Shown in pieces: positions 36,323-48,300 of a stretch of DNA of 64,000 nt. Made by a program: the position numbers and the translations under genes. The stretch covers positions 64,252,336 through 64,316,335 of the forward strand of contig OY997592.1 in the NCBI GenBank assembly GCA_963921825.1, written 5' to 3'. The DNA comes from Erodium maritimum. Lineage: Eukaryota; Streptophyta; Magnoliopsida; Geraniales; Geraniaceae. The notes under the pieces are model-generated. The model had not been told where the DNA came from, searched no databases, and saw nothing but the letters and a program-made list of their open reading frames with translations. The stretch's first letter is position 1, and every line of letters begins with the position of its first letter.

Positions 36323-36338
36323 AGACATATCCTATTTA

Positions 36339-37090
36339 GTTAAATATGATTTTACGTTTTTTTATAAATAAATAAAAATCGGGATAGCCACCTGTTGCAA
36401 CACGGATGACTGACGACTCGGATCGAACGACCCACGAACCAGAAATATGGTACGCGGATCGCACATCTCCCCGCGAACCGTATTTTTCGGTTTGCGGGTC
36501 ACAGAAACGGTGTCCACAACGGATTGAACCGCGACCTGTGAACCTTACGATCACGATTTGGTGCGCCAACTCATGCACGGTGGGACGCATTGTGCACGCT
36601 CTCATGATGCTCGAGCAACATGAAGTACACTGTAGCTTACCTCTAATTCATACTCCATTTGAATCCAAAATAAATCAAGAAACTATGTGATATGGCAGTT
36701 GAATAAGCCGCTGTTTTACTTGTCATTAATTCATCCCACACTAATTAATTCTCTCTGCAAAACCCCATTAATCAATGGCCTGTTCTCGAATCAAGGGTGG
36801 TTGAAAATCAGAAGAAACAACAGAAAATTAACCACGGTAATTAATAGTAAGGTCAAAAATAGAAACAAAGAAAAAGACAGTAAAATGGATAAAACAGAAT
36901 TAATCACAGTCTCAGTCCACGTAGACTCACCAGTCACCAGTACCTACACTCACTGCTACTCCAATTGCTCTTCATCGATTCTCAAACTCGCTGTCTTCTC
37001 TACAACCGAATCCAATTCCAAAACGGATAAGAGCACTGCTACTTCACGTAGCTGTTATCTGCGTAATTACGGATATGCCCCCTAAAATAT
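36339..37090. other. Upstream region of the sucrose transporter
   Basis: This 750-bp interval lies between a retroposon and the transporter TATA box. ACGT cores occur in CCACGTAGAC near 36917 and TTCACGTAGC near 37043, a motif class often bound by bZIP factors; their use here is unproven. A 132-codon frame at 36687-37085 has no recognisable domain and ends before the TATA box, so it is probably chance. Confidence 0.45.
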
Positions 37091-37103
37091 TATTATAAAT
37101 ATT
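37091..37103 (+). promoter_or_regulatory. Likely TATA box of the sucrose transporter
   Basis: TATTATAAATATT lies 85-97 bp before the chosen ATG. Transcription would start near 37125-37135, giving a leader of about 55-60 nt. The upstream in-frame ATG at 37113 would then fall before the transcription start. Confidence 0.6.
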
Positions 37104-37187
37104 CCCCCTCTCATGCATTGCCTTCAAACTCTCACAATCACACTCACTCATAAAGCTCTTCTAAATCATTTACTCTTAAAAAAAATC

Positions 37188-39539
37188 ATGGAGGCGAAGG
37201 AACAATTTCCGAATCCGACCTCGGCGATGCGGATTCAACAATCGTCGTCATTCTCGACGGCGGCGACGCCGCTGAGAAAGACGTTTCTGGTGACGTCTAT
37301 TTCGGCCGGTATCCAGTTCGGGTGGGCCCTACAACTCTCCCTGCTCACGCCGTACGTTCAGCTTTTGGGCATACCACACAAGTGGGCCTCTTTTATATGG
37401 CTCTGTGGGCCCATCTCCGGCATGCTCGTCACTCCTCTCGTCGGCTACCACAGCGACCGCTGCGCCTCCCGATTCGGCCGTCGCCGCCCGTTTATCGCCG
37501 CCGGCGCGGCCCTCGTCACCGTGTCCGTTTTTCTCATCGGGTTCGCGGCCGACCTCGGCCACCGCTTCGGCGACTCCGCCACCGAGACGCCGAAGCCGCG
37601 CGCCATCGTGATCTTCGTCGTCGGGTTTTGGTTCCTGGACGTGGCCAACAACATGCTCCAGGCTCCGCTGCGCGCGCTACTGGCGGACCTCTCCGGCGGC
37701 AACCAGAAGAAGACGAGCACCGCCAATGCGCTTTACTCCTTCTTTATCGCCATCGGAAACGTGCTCGGGTACTCCGCTGGGGCCTACAAGCAGCTGTACA
37801 GGATCTTCCCCTTCACGCGCACCAGCGCGTGTGACGTCTACTGCGCCAACCTCAAAAGCTGCTTCTTCATCTCCGTCGCGCTTCTCCTCTCCCTCACCAC
37901 GATCGCACTCACCTTCGTCCGCGAGATCCCGCTCTCGGACCTCAAATCCTCCGGCGAACAGGAACCGGAGAAGCTCCCGTTCATCGGAGAGCTAGCGTCG
38001 GCGTTCCGGGGGCTCCAGAGGCCGATGCTGATCCTGATGGTGGTCACCTGCCTCAACTGGATCGCCTGGTTCCCGTTCTTCCTCTTCGACACGGACTGGA
38101 TGGGGAGGGAGGTGTACGGAGGGACCGTAGGGAAGGGTACAATGTACGGGCTCGGGGTGCGCGTGGGATCGCTCGGGCTGATGCTCAACTCCGTGGTGAT
38201 CGGCGTGACCTCGCTGTCGGTTGGGTTCCTCGCCAGGAAGATAGGCGGCGTTAAGCGGCTTTGGGGGATTGTCAATTTCGTCTTGGCAATCTGTCTCGCC
38301 CTAACTGTTATCGTCACCAAGACCGCCCAGTCGTCAAGGAAGTCCTCCGGCCACCCTTCCGGGGACCCCTTTCCGCCGCCGACCGGCGTTAAGGTTGGGG
38401 CTTTGCTCCTCTTCTCTGTTTTGGGCATTCCCCTCGCGGTGAGTCCTTTATCTCCACTCTTCTATTCTTTTTAGTTAATTATGAGATTCTATTTCCATAT
38501 CTAGACATTTATCAGTCAAAATTCAATAATTCTTCTTTCTAAATGCATGATTAAACATGGAAGTTTGATCCAAAGCTTATCCAAGTTTGAAATTTTGGAT
38601 AAGAGTCACAATTACGAAGTTATAGATCATGGTTCGAATTAGGAAACAGAGTAGACCGTACGTTAAGAGTTAGGCATGCACAAGTAAAACAAGCGATAAA
38701 TTAAATAGACACAGAGAGAGTGAGAGAGCACACAGTTTAAGGAATGGAAAGGTTGGGTTTGATCCCAAGAGGAGAAATAGTTTATGATGATGCGTGTTGG
38801 TGTGTATGCGACAGAAAATAATTGAGGCGTAATGGCGTTTTGTGCGTCAAGTGAGTGAGGCCACAGACGAAGACAGCGACTGTTCTGCTCTTCTCAGTTT
38901 CTGTTAAAAGCTATTCAATTTGTTCATATCTTTCAATCTTTTTTTATTATTAATTTTTGTTCTGATTCTTCTTCGTTGATGCTCTTCAGGTCACCTACAG
39001 TGTCCCCTTTGCTCTGGCTTCTATATTTTCTAATGCCTCTGGTGCTGGCCAAGGTAATTTCTCAAACTATTTGAGATTTTAGAGAATAGAATGTTCTCGT
39101 TCAGACCCATAACGAGTCAAAATTGAGTTGAAAACGAATATTATTTCGTACGAAAAGTTATTTAAACCAATCAAATACCACTTGTGACATATTTTGAATG
39201 ACCTCTCTAACCTGTTTTGTTAAAAAAATTCAGGGCTTTCTCTGGGAGTTTTGAATCTGGCCATTGTGATCCCACAGGTATGTTTTTTAATGGTGTTGTA
39301 ATGTTTGGTTAAGTTAATTACTATAACTAAGTGGCTGACTTTGGGTCCGGAATTGGTAATAGATGGTGGTATCAGTAGCAGCAGGACCTTGGGACGACCT
39401 ATTTGGGGGAGGAAACTTGCCGGCGTTTGTGGTGGGAGCCATAGCGGCGGCGGCTAGTGGAATACTTTCACTTACTATGTTACCGTCTCCGCCACCTGAA
39501 GCTGCTGACAAACTTTCAGCCGGCGGTGGATTTCACTAA
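37188..39539 (+). CDS. Sucrose/H+ symporter, SUT1/SUC2 group, 4 exons, 511 aa
   Basis: This gene encodes a plasma-membrane sucrose-proton cotransporter of the MFS/GPH family, used in phloem loading and sink uptake. Exons are 37188-38438, 38990-39053, 39234-39277 and 39363-39539. All introns are GT-AG and the frame stays open, giving 511 aa, the usual length. Seen in the protein: the first membrane segment [10 protein letters not shown] (about 41-50), His64 in GIPHKW, YHSDRC, the family R-x-G-R-R motif (RFGRRRPF, about 95-102), [18 protein letters not shown], and the end segment with [11 protein letters not shown]. The loop after PISGM reads LVTP where LVQP is common. Exon 1 is much richer in G+C than its surroundings. 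The start at 37188 is preferred over the in-frame ATG at 37113, which lies too close to the TATA box. Family is certain; exact subclade is inferred. Confidence 0.96.
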
Positions 39540-41983
39540 TCTCATCATCAGCATCATAACACTTGATCTTTTTCACGATCATCACTTATTTTCCTTTTTT
39601 TAGTTTTTGTGTTCATATCCCAAAATGGCTCTCCTTTGTTATGTGTGCTTTTTGGTGTTGTAATGTTTGAACCGAGTTGCTCGTCCCAAAAATGTTTATG
39701 GGATTTTTTTTCATAACACAAGTTAATGTGCATTTGATCTTTTTTCATGTATCATTGCGTTATAAATCAAAATCCCCACTCAGATCTTGTAATATGAATA
39801 TATGTTAGTTATATATTTGATATTCTTTCTATTTTCCTAACTCTTATTTTGTTATGCCCAACTTTGAACTCTATAACATATGATGGTAGAACCTATGATA
39901 TATACATTATGTTGGAATTCGTTGGTCCATATAATTTCAATGAAAATACTTCAAACATATTGTTATTGAGACTTAAATGATCATAAGTTTAAGTGCAAAT
40001 GCTTAATTATTGACATACTTGAATTCTGATACACTTAATACTTGAATTTTGATGCGCTTAATTACTTGGACGAGCAAACAAACGTGGCTGACATTGTTAT
40101 CATCTTCATCCAATCCAAACAAAAGGAGTCTAGTATCCATTATGTGATTAGGATTAATTTCCAAAGATATCATGTCACAGTATCAAGCTATATATTATGT
40201 TAATAACGATGACATCACTATGTGGTCATGCATGCAATCGGTGAACATCTATGTTGGTCCCATGTGCAACATAGAGAAGTGGTTATGTGGTGATAACATG
40301 AACATGGTACCTAACACTATAACACATTCTACATAGCTTAGCACCAAATTCTCCAAAACCAAACGTGTCACCCACGCCAAGGGACCGCATTGAGTCTTGA
40401 CCTCTATCCAACCATCCTAATCTCTCCTCTTCTCCATATCTTTTAATTACTATGTTTGGACTCAAATAAGGAATAACTCTTAGCAGCCACAGATGCTTTT
40501 TTTCGTTTTGGAATATGGATCACAAGGATTGATTTTTTTAATATATTTTTAGACACAACAATATAATATGTCGTTTAATTGGCTCTCACGTTTACTTCAT
40601 TTTTAGTTTAATCTCAAATTAACACACAATATCATGTTTCCATCCTTGCCATTTGGTATGAGCTGCATCTGCAACACAATATTTTGCAATACTTTGATAG
40701 GATCAGATTGAAGCAAAACTGTGTATTTATAGACCAAACATGATATTTTCCTTGTCGAATAGGAAGTATTGTAGCAATAATCGACAAAATATAGTATTGT
40801 GTAATGTTATTTAGTATCTATACAAGATATAGAGTTTATTTGCTCTCTCTCAAAACACCGTTGTCCAGGACACCGTATATGTTACCAAGAAGAAGCACAT
40901 CAACGAAATTCATGGTGTACACATTATCATATTAGGGTTCGTATTTGACTCAAAATACTGATCTATCAAATCATGGATCGTGATGTATATCAACTCTTTA
41001 TTTAACTTATATTTGTAGATAATCTTACAAAGTTATTATCTCAACATTCATATCAACCATGATTGAATGACAGATAAAATAGAAGGATGAAAAGCTTGCA
41101 ACATGAACCCAATGAGTTTTAGATTAAAAATGAATCAGATTTCCTATCATAGCGGGCTTCTAAAAGCAGATTAATCTAATAACTAACATAAAGGGTTCCA
41201 CTAGATGACGAACCAACTTTAATACCATGTTAAAATGAGACATACTTAGTGATGGAAACCCAACTATGGTTGCGACTCTTCTCTGTCCTTAGCGAGCGGA
41301 TTTCTTCCTTGTTAACCCTTGTTCTCGATCCTCCTCGAGGCGACGGGCGCCCTCAGTCTTCTTATCACTAAGTATACAAGAAGGTTGCGTCTTGCAAAGT
41401 ATGACAAGTGCAGGTCCAGCTGTTGGTTCACTGTCGAACCTATCCTCATCGTTGGTGTATTCAACACTGGTCCAGTCCCGGGGCTTCCTGATTACCGACT
41501 TGTGTTCAAATGTGATTAGAGGTAACAAATTGAGTTCCAACAGCTACTTAGACACTTGATTGCTTCATTAACTTATATGCTGGTGTGAGACTTAAATTTA
41601 GGGCGTAAAATGTGTAGAGCCTTAAAGTGTTACAAGTCCATGAGTCCTTGTCATATGGAAGATGTCGCTTTTAAAGTAAGCCACGGCACAACTCTCCCGC
41701 ATCCGGACCAGGACTTGTATGTAACACGTGAACGACTTATGAAAAAATTGAAACTTGTTAATGGGACACTAACACTAACACTATAGGGTTTGATACATCG
41801 CTTTCACTCCTCACGGTCCATTCACCATTCATGAGAAATGGTACCACACACATCTTTCTTCTTTTTATTCACCACCCTATTCTTCTAACCCAACGTGTCA
41901 ACACACCTAGTAACCACATCCATCTCACGACTCCCACCTCCAACTATGCCCTAATTCATTGCTAATCAAACCCACCACAACTC
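39540..41983. other. AT-rich intergenic DNA
   Basis: This region downstream of the transporter is mostly AT-rich with no credible gene. A higher-GC island at 41260-41540 has overlapping frames on both strands but no recognisable domain, and may be transposon debris. Confidence 0.45.
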
Positions 41984-41995
41984 ATCACAACTTAC

Positions 41996-42180
41996 CTGAT
42001 CAAGTGGTCAAGTTTTAGGATCCACCAAGTAATCATTTTCCATAACCAAAGCTTCTTTGCTTAAGGTCACGGGTTAGAATCCCGGTGAGTATGCTTACTT
42101 GGGAGTAAGCGTGTGTGATGAATGGTGGGTTAGATTAGACTAAAACATGATTTTCCTATATTTCTCTCTGATAAAAAAAA
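41996..42180 (+). mobile_element. tRNA-derived SINE, 185 bp
   Basis: The element is bounded by ATCACAACTTAC (41984-41995) and ATCAAAACTTAC (42181-42192), one mismatch in 12. Its 5' part has an A-box-like CTGATCAAGTGGTCAAG. A B-box-like GGGTTAGAATCCCGG follows near 42069-42083 at tRNA spacing. It ends TCTCTCTGATAAAAAAAA. That tail resembles the TTGCTGATAAAAAAA ends of LINE-derived elements at 3390, 3530 (minus) and 15265, suggesting which LINE machinery it may use. Confidence 0.85.
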
Positions 42181-42224
42181 ATCAAAACTTACAAAAAAAT
42201 ACCTGAAATACTCACTTGTTTTAA

Positions 42225-44870
42225 CTCTTTTTTTTTATCATAATAGTGAGAATATTATTCATGAAAATATGAAGGAGGATTAGACATAGTTTCGGATAGG
42301 TCCGGAACGTTGATCCTATAAATGGAAACACTAGATAATGCAGTAGGGGTAGATCACTATTTGCAACGTAGATTACACTAGCTTACCCTAGCTCGACTCG
42401 GATAGGCTTGTGGTGCCTCAGATACTCGTTGGCCATGCCAAATAGTCTTAGGTCCCTTTCATATGAGGTACTGCCCCTCTCTAGTACCCCCAGAGTTCCC
42501 TCGGGGACTCATTGCAGCAGGCGAGACTGTTTTGCAGACATCACTTCTTGTCTCAGTAAAGACTTCCTCTACGGGGGGTGGGGTGCAGGTTAGACTCCAC
42601 GCTACACGTGCTTGAGGGTCGGGTCGTTGTCTTGACCTGTTTCACCATGATGGTCTTGGAGGCATGTAAGGGTCTTTGGACCTATGGTACTCGCTCCATG
42701 TTAGTCACGAGGTCCCGTGTTACCTTGTTTGGGCCAACTAATACTTCTTGGGGTTCCCCAATTGAGAGAGTATCCAGAGGTGGCACAAGCCTCCCTATCC
42801 ACATGTGTGTTGGTGAAGTAGTCAAGAGGTCTGGGTCATCGAAGGGACGCTTGAGATAGGGTCTGAAACTTGGTGGGCATGTCTGTAGAAATTGGCTCCA
42901 AATAGGCTTATTTTAGGCCCATAAAACGAAGGCCCACTTACCATTACTTAAGCCCATAATCAAGGCCCACCCTTTAGCCCATTGCATTTTGTCCTTGTGT
43001 TGGCGTGTATGTATACAGTAGGGTTTGGTTCCTTTTGAAGAAGCAGCTCCATATTCTAAGAAAGAGGTGATCGAACAGTGAATAACAAAAAGGAGATCTG
43101 GTCCTTCTTGTGGGGTGCGGCAGCTGCTTGTACAGAAGAGAGAGCTGGTTCTTCTTGGATGAGGCCTCACAAAAATGATCCATAGATCATGAGGTAAGTG
43201 GCGGCAGTAAAGGCTCACTCTCTCCCATTTGTTTTTCTTTTGGTGGTTCATCAAAAGATCATGGGGATTATGTAGTGGTTGTGTTTAAGAGAGAAGTACA
43301 AAGTCAATTCTTTGTTCTTACCTTGAGTGGCAGCACATTTATGAGATTGAGCATATAAGAATCAAGGAAGGAGCATGGGGCATTAAATGCTAATCACATT
43401 CTCTTTTGAAGAAGCGAGACCATTAAATGGTGGTTTTTGGGTGAGTGGCGGCACAAAAACAAAAGGAATAGTAAGGTTTTATTTTTCCTTTTTTTTCCAC
43501 TGTTTGGTAACAAGAGAATATACTTGATTTCTTTTGTGGATTACCATCTGCTTTGTATTGAGAAATAGAGAATTAGGGCTTGTAATTCTCGGTTTATTTC
43601 TCGGATAATACAAGGAGCTCGTCGTTGTCCCGTGGATGTAGGCACATTGCCGAACCACGTAAAATATTGGTGTTCTCTGTTTATTTCGTGCAACTTTATT
43701 ATTTGTTCCGGTAATTTCCGCTTATCAGACATTTAGCATTTATCGACTATGTTCTAGGATCGGGGGTTGGAAAATCAAGGTTGTCGGTGTCCGTTGTGGA
43801 TTGAATCGCGTCGGTTCTTTTCCACGGATCCGATTGATTTTCGGAGTGAGTCTTTTATTCCGGTTTGGGGTATTAGATTTACTACAATGTCAGGGTAGTC
43901 GTCTTGGGAGAAGGGGCCATCAATCGTCCGAACCTTGTTAGGATCGGGTCCGACTAGTCCTGACGGACATTGTGCCCAATGCGGGGCGCTTCCTAAGCCA
44001 TGAGTGATAGATCATACCCCATAAGGGAAGGGGGTAGACGAAAGTCTTGTCCACATTTTGTTGCGATGTGGCTGAGGCATCCACTTGAGAAGAAAAAAGT
44101 CGGAAGCCTCTTGTATTACAACTGAGCTTGGACTGGATATGGGATCCCGAGGATACTAAGATATATTACCCTCCGGTGGGGGGTTGCTAGATCCTTTTAG
44201 AAACAGACGGGGATATAGCCACCCCGATTTTGCCCTCGTCGGTGTGTCTCAACATCAACAAAACCACCAAGGAAAACGCAAATGGTGATGCCCGTGGCCT
44301 CCGTGAAACCCCCTAGGGGAATATCAAAAGCCCTAACCCACATCTACATGCGGTAAAACGAAAGAGTTGTATGATTGGTCGAGCTCATGAAGTCTTTAAG
44401 GAAGAGAGGGGCCTGGTCAAAATACCACGGCTCTCCCCGACATGCCTTTTCCTTTGCTTCTTGAGAGAAGAAATAAAACCCCATGATCCCCTAGACGAGG
44501 TCCTGAACGACAACATCATCATTAACCCAATGCCCCACCATGACATCGTCCAAGGTCTTCTGACGGAATGACTTGTCCGTGAACAACAGAGCAGCAATCC
44601 TAAACTCTATTTGGGCAGTCCTCCACCTCCGTCCTCGAAACCAAGACCATCCTCTCCTGCTTATCAAAAAAAGACCAGCCTCTCCTCCTCAGCATCTATA
44701 ATGAGGGAATCAAATCTCGCTTGCATTGCCCTCGGTCCCTCCAACGGAGGCAAGCTTTGAGACGAAGCTCCGAGCGACGGTGTTCTTGTCTGTGGCGACG
44801 ATTCAGTTGTTAGTATCAACAATGGAGGAAGGGTCATCACTAGTAGCGGCAAAAAGTCTAAATTGCCATA
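42225..44870 (-). mobile_element. LINE with DUF4283 ORF1, minus strand, split by solo LTR
   Basis: The minus strand reads from an ORF1 start region at about 44860-44640 (DAEEERLVFF followed by a VLVSR segment). The DUF4283 domain follows at about 44580-44240 (GFYFFSQEAKEKACRGEPWYF, AFDIPLG). It is interrupted at 42884-43886 by a solo LTR. It continues as a Pro/Arg-rich C-terminal part to a 3' end with T-run at 42228-42237. The frame has many stops and shifts. ORF2 is absent, so this is another LINE copy missing its RT. No outer TSD was established. Confidence 0.6.
42884..43886 (+). mobile_element. Solo LTR, copia type, 1003 bp, exact TSD
   Basis: The LTR runs from TGTAGAAATTGGC to ATTTACTACA. 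It is flanked by the identical pentamers ATGTC at 42879-42883 and 43887-43891. Near its 3' part, CCGTGGATGTAGGCAC followed by GAACCACGTAAA is typical of plant copia LTR downstream regions and gives the plus orientation. No primer site or coding sequence follows, so the internal region was lost, probably by LTR-LTR recombination. It interrupts the LINE ORF1 above. Confidence 0.88.
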
Positions 44871-45111
44871 TCCCCTACATTTCTTACTTTTTGTACGGTA
44901 CAAAGAAAAGAAAAGTAAGACGTGAATATTTGGATTTTTCTCATTATTTTTCTGAAATCCAAATTGTAAGGACAAACGTATCATTTTCTTACAAATTACA
45001 ACAAAGGGTATATTCTTATAATTATCATGGAAAAGAGATACAAGACGAAAAAAAATGAATACATCATGATGATAGTTTTTTTCCGTTATCATATCTATTT
45101 TTATTTTTGGA

Positions 45112-45290
45112 TCAGCAATTATTTTTATAAAGAACCGGGTTTTCAAAAAGAAAACAAGGTCAAAAGAACACCCTCATCTTACAACCAGAGCATGCCATAT
45201 AGACACCTCAAACTAGAAAATCAACCCATACAATGGGTACAACACAGGTCTACACATGCAATGCCATTAAATCCATAGTTACAAATGGTT
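45112..45290 (-). mobile_element. LINE-type 3' end fragment, minus strand
   Basis: This short fragment matches the 3' end of the retroposon at 27976-32192, with GAAAACAAGGTCAAAAGAAC here against GAAAACAAAGTTAAGAAGAA there, and a GACACCTCAAACNAGA block in both. It lies about 50-230 bp downstream of the hydrolase stop codon. The 5' end is truncated and no TSD was found. Confidence 0.55.
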
Positions 45291-45342
45291 ATACACAATA
45301 CATGTCCGAGACGATAAGATTGTTATGTGCGCGTTGACCTGA

Positions 45343-48300
45343 TCATCGTTTTCTTTGCTTCTTCCTAGAGATGATGTGAAGAGCAGAGGCTAACCATGGC
45401 CAACTCGATGTTATGGCTACTAAAGCTAGTAACCACATGGAATATTTATTATGTCGAGAAAGCTGATCCAAGCACCTTCTAACTGGAGCATACAAACCTT
45501 TGAGCGGCTTGTTGCCATCTTGGACACTTGTTGGTTGTGCTGAGGTTTGTGCAGAATCAGACTTGGATTCCTCTGTCGTGGGCTGATTGTGTCCTGTTTC
45601 AATATAGTTACTACATTGCATCTCCTCAGAAACAGATCTTTTTGTTTGCTCGGTACATGCTGCAGATATCATCCCATCTTCAGCAACATTCACATAAGGG
45701 CCCTGATCGATTGAAGGACGCGTTGATGACCAAGGGGAGGGTTTCTGAACCTGAAACATGGGACAATTAACTATATTAGAACGTACAGGCAAATGGCATT
45801 ACACTGGTATATCTTTGTAGGTTTTGGCGATAATCTCACACAGCTACCCTTAAATATTCACCCTTCTCAATCAATTATTCCCTTAAGTTGAAAAAGATTT
45901 TGACAACACCCTCAAGTTATTTTGGCAACTTTTGGGTGTGGAATGACGAAAATACTATATTTTGTGTGAGGGCATTTTCATCATTTCACACTCAGAAGTT
46001 GACGGAAATGGGGTAAATTGAGATTAAAAACTTAAGGGCTTGTCAAAAACTTTTTAAGCTTAAGGAAATAATTGATTGAGAATGGTGCATACTTAGGGGC
46101 AGCTGAGTAAGATTATCCCTAGCTTTTACTTTTAACCAATGATGTGTATCAAGCATTGAAAATAAGTTGTACCTTCTTTTGTACATGCATATGAGGGCTG
46201 CAGCTTAGAACACCAAGAAATTCGTCGGTAGCCCTCACCCACCTATAAGGAGAAGCGAATATATAATGAAATTAAAAGTTATTCGAACAATTACTTTGAA
46301 AATACAAAGCAGTATCTATAGTACCGTAAGTTTAGTAATATAGATTGTAATCTATATAACATGGAAACATGAATTACCACAAATGAGATGCACTGATTCC
46401 TTCAAACATCGCTAGATGTCCTCCATGTCGTGGAGTAGACAAGACAATGTTTTTATTCCCTCTGGTAAGAACAAGAATTCCTAGTCAGTTGATTGAGAAA
46501 AGATCATTCAGTGACATAAAGTGCCTAACTGTACCTGCATTCATCCCAAGGAATGGCTTCCCTGGTGCAAAGTGGATCATCTAAAGAACTGATACAAAGT
46601 AGGGGCACAGACACATTGCCCACGTAGCTAGCACTGCTACAACGTCTGTAGTATGTATCCACAGTCTGAGGAAGCAAAATAGTATTTTGACAACTCAAAA
46701 AAGAAAATCTCAAAAGAATGGAAGTACAATAAGGTATTCACTTTTCCCAAATCATAGTTCTTTTATTTGATAATTGCAAAAATGTGCCATGAAATTGACT
46801 ATTTGTTGCTCTTCGTGTAAATTTGTTTCAATGACGATTTTACCCTTGAAAAAGTAATAGGTAAAAAACAAAAAACCCCAAGACGAAATGTCAAGGGAGA
46901 TGAAAATTCTGATTTTTTTTTTTTTTTACTTTTTGTGTTTTAAAGGGTAAAATCATCATTTTGAAACAAATTTACACCGTGCAACAAAAAGGCAAGTTCA
47001 TGGCACTTTTTTGCAATTATCAAAAAAGAAGGCCACGATTTGCAAAAAGTGAATACCTCATGGTACTTTTTTGTAATTATCCCAAGATCAAATGTCAGAT
47101 ATTGATACCTCAAATTTCCCAACAAGGCATGTTGCATAGATGTCGAAATCCCTGATAGAACGTGACTTTCAAAACAGAATATGGTAACCAAATAAACATG
47201 TTAGTTGGAAGAAACGTATGTGCATCAGCAATGTGTTATTTACTTTCAATTCTGAAAACAGTTAGGTAGTAGAGGGGCATACACGTCATTTTCCTCATAT
47301 AGAACTAATTCATACAAAGAGAAAAGGCTCACCGTTTTTATGCCTTCCCAGTTGGCAAGGCGAGTGTACTGAGGTTCGTGTCTGCAACCAAAATAATGTC
47401 AAGCCACAGCATGGAATAAATCATCACCTCGGTAACTTACAAACTGAAAGTGAATATTAAGAGTTCACAAGAGGAGTCATTAGATCTTGTGCCCAAAGTG
47501 CCAGTTAAAAGATAGAGAAGACATACAATTTAGCGTAACCTTTAAGACCAATTGCAAGAGCTTTATCATAGAATGTTTGCAACAGCCTTCGAGAAATGAA
47601 TCTGTCACCAATCTGAGAAACGGAAGAGGACATGACCACGAATTAAGAGAAATATGAACCGATCTTCACCAATGATGTATGATTACAATTGATGGTCCAA
47701 ACACATAACATGGATAAACATACTTTGCAGATACAATAATTAGACTATTACAATATAAAAGGAAAAGGACAAGTACTTATGTGGGACTATTATTAGACCA
47801 TAAGTAAAAAAAATTGTACATACGCCAAAAATGTGTCGTACCATAATATATATAGCCATGCTTCTTCAATACCTAACCTCTAGTATGTCAATTATGTCTT
47901 ATGTGGGACCAGTTACTAGGCATGTTTTTTTCACTGACTCATACTACTGATAGCATTCAAGTTCAGATGAAATACTAACCAAAAGATCCCAAGGATTGCA
48001 AATAGCTACAGCCCCAGCAAGAGGGACATTCTGTCCATCCTCCCCAAGATACTTTACCTGTAAGCAATAACTCGAGTCAAGAATGCAACTTAAATTTAAG
48101 ATCAACTAGTATAGCTAAAAGTTGGATTTAGAAAATACTAGATTAGAAGGGTGGCCCAGTGCACAAAACTCCCACCTTTGTGGGGGTCTGGGGAGGGACA
48201 TCTTTATGTACACGAAAATACTAGATTATTTCTCTAAAAATGAAGACTTCAGTTTCAGGTTATGAATTACAAGCCAATTAGGGTTAAATTGTACGACACA

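Noticed and set aside
36687..37085. 132-codon frame just upstream of the sucrose transporter
   Set aside because: It has no recognisable domain, ends before the TATA box and has an unremarkable low-complexity composition. It is more likely promoter DNA.
37838..38428. 196-codon minus-strand frame under the transporter
   Set aside because: It is antisense to exon 1 of a clear transporter gene and an artefact of its high GC content.
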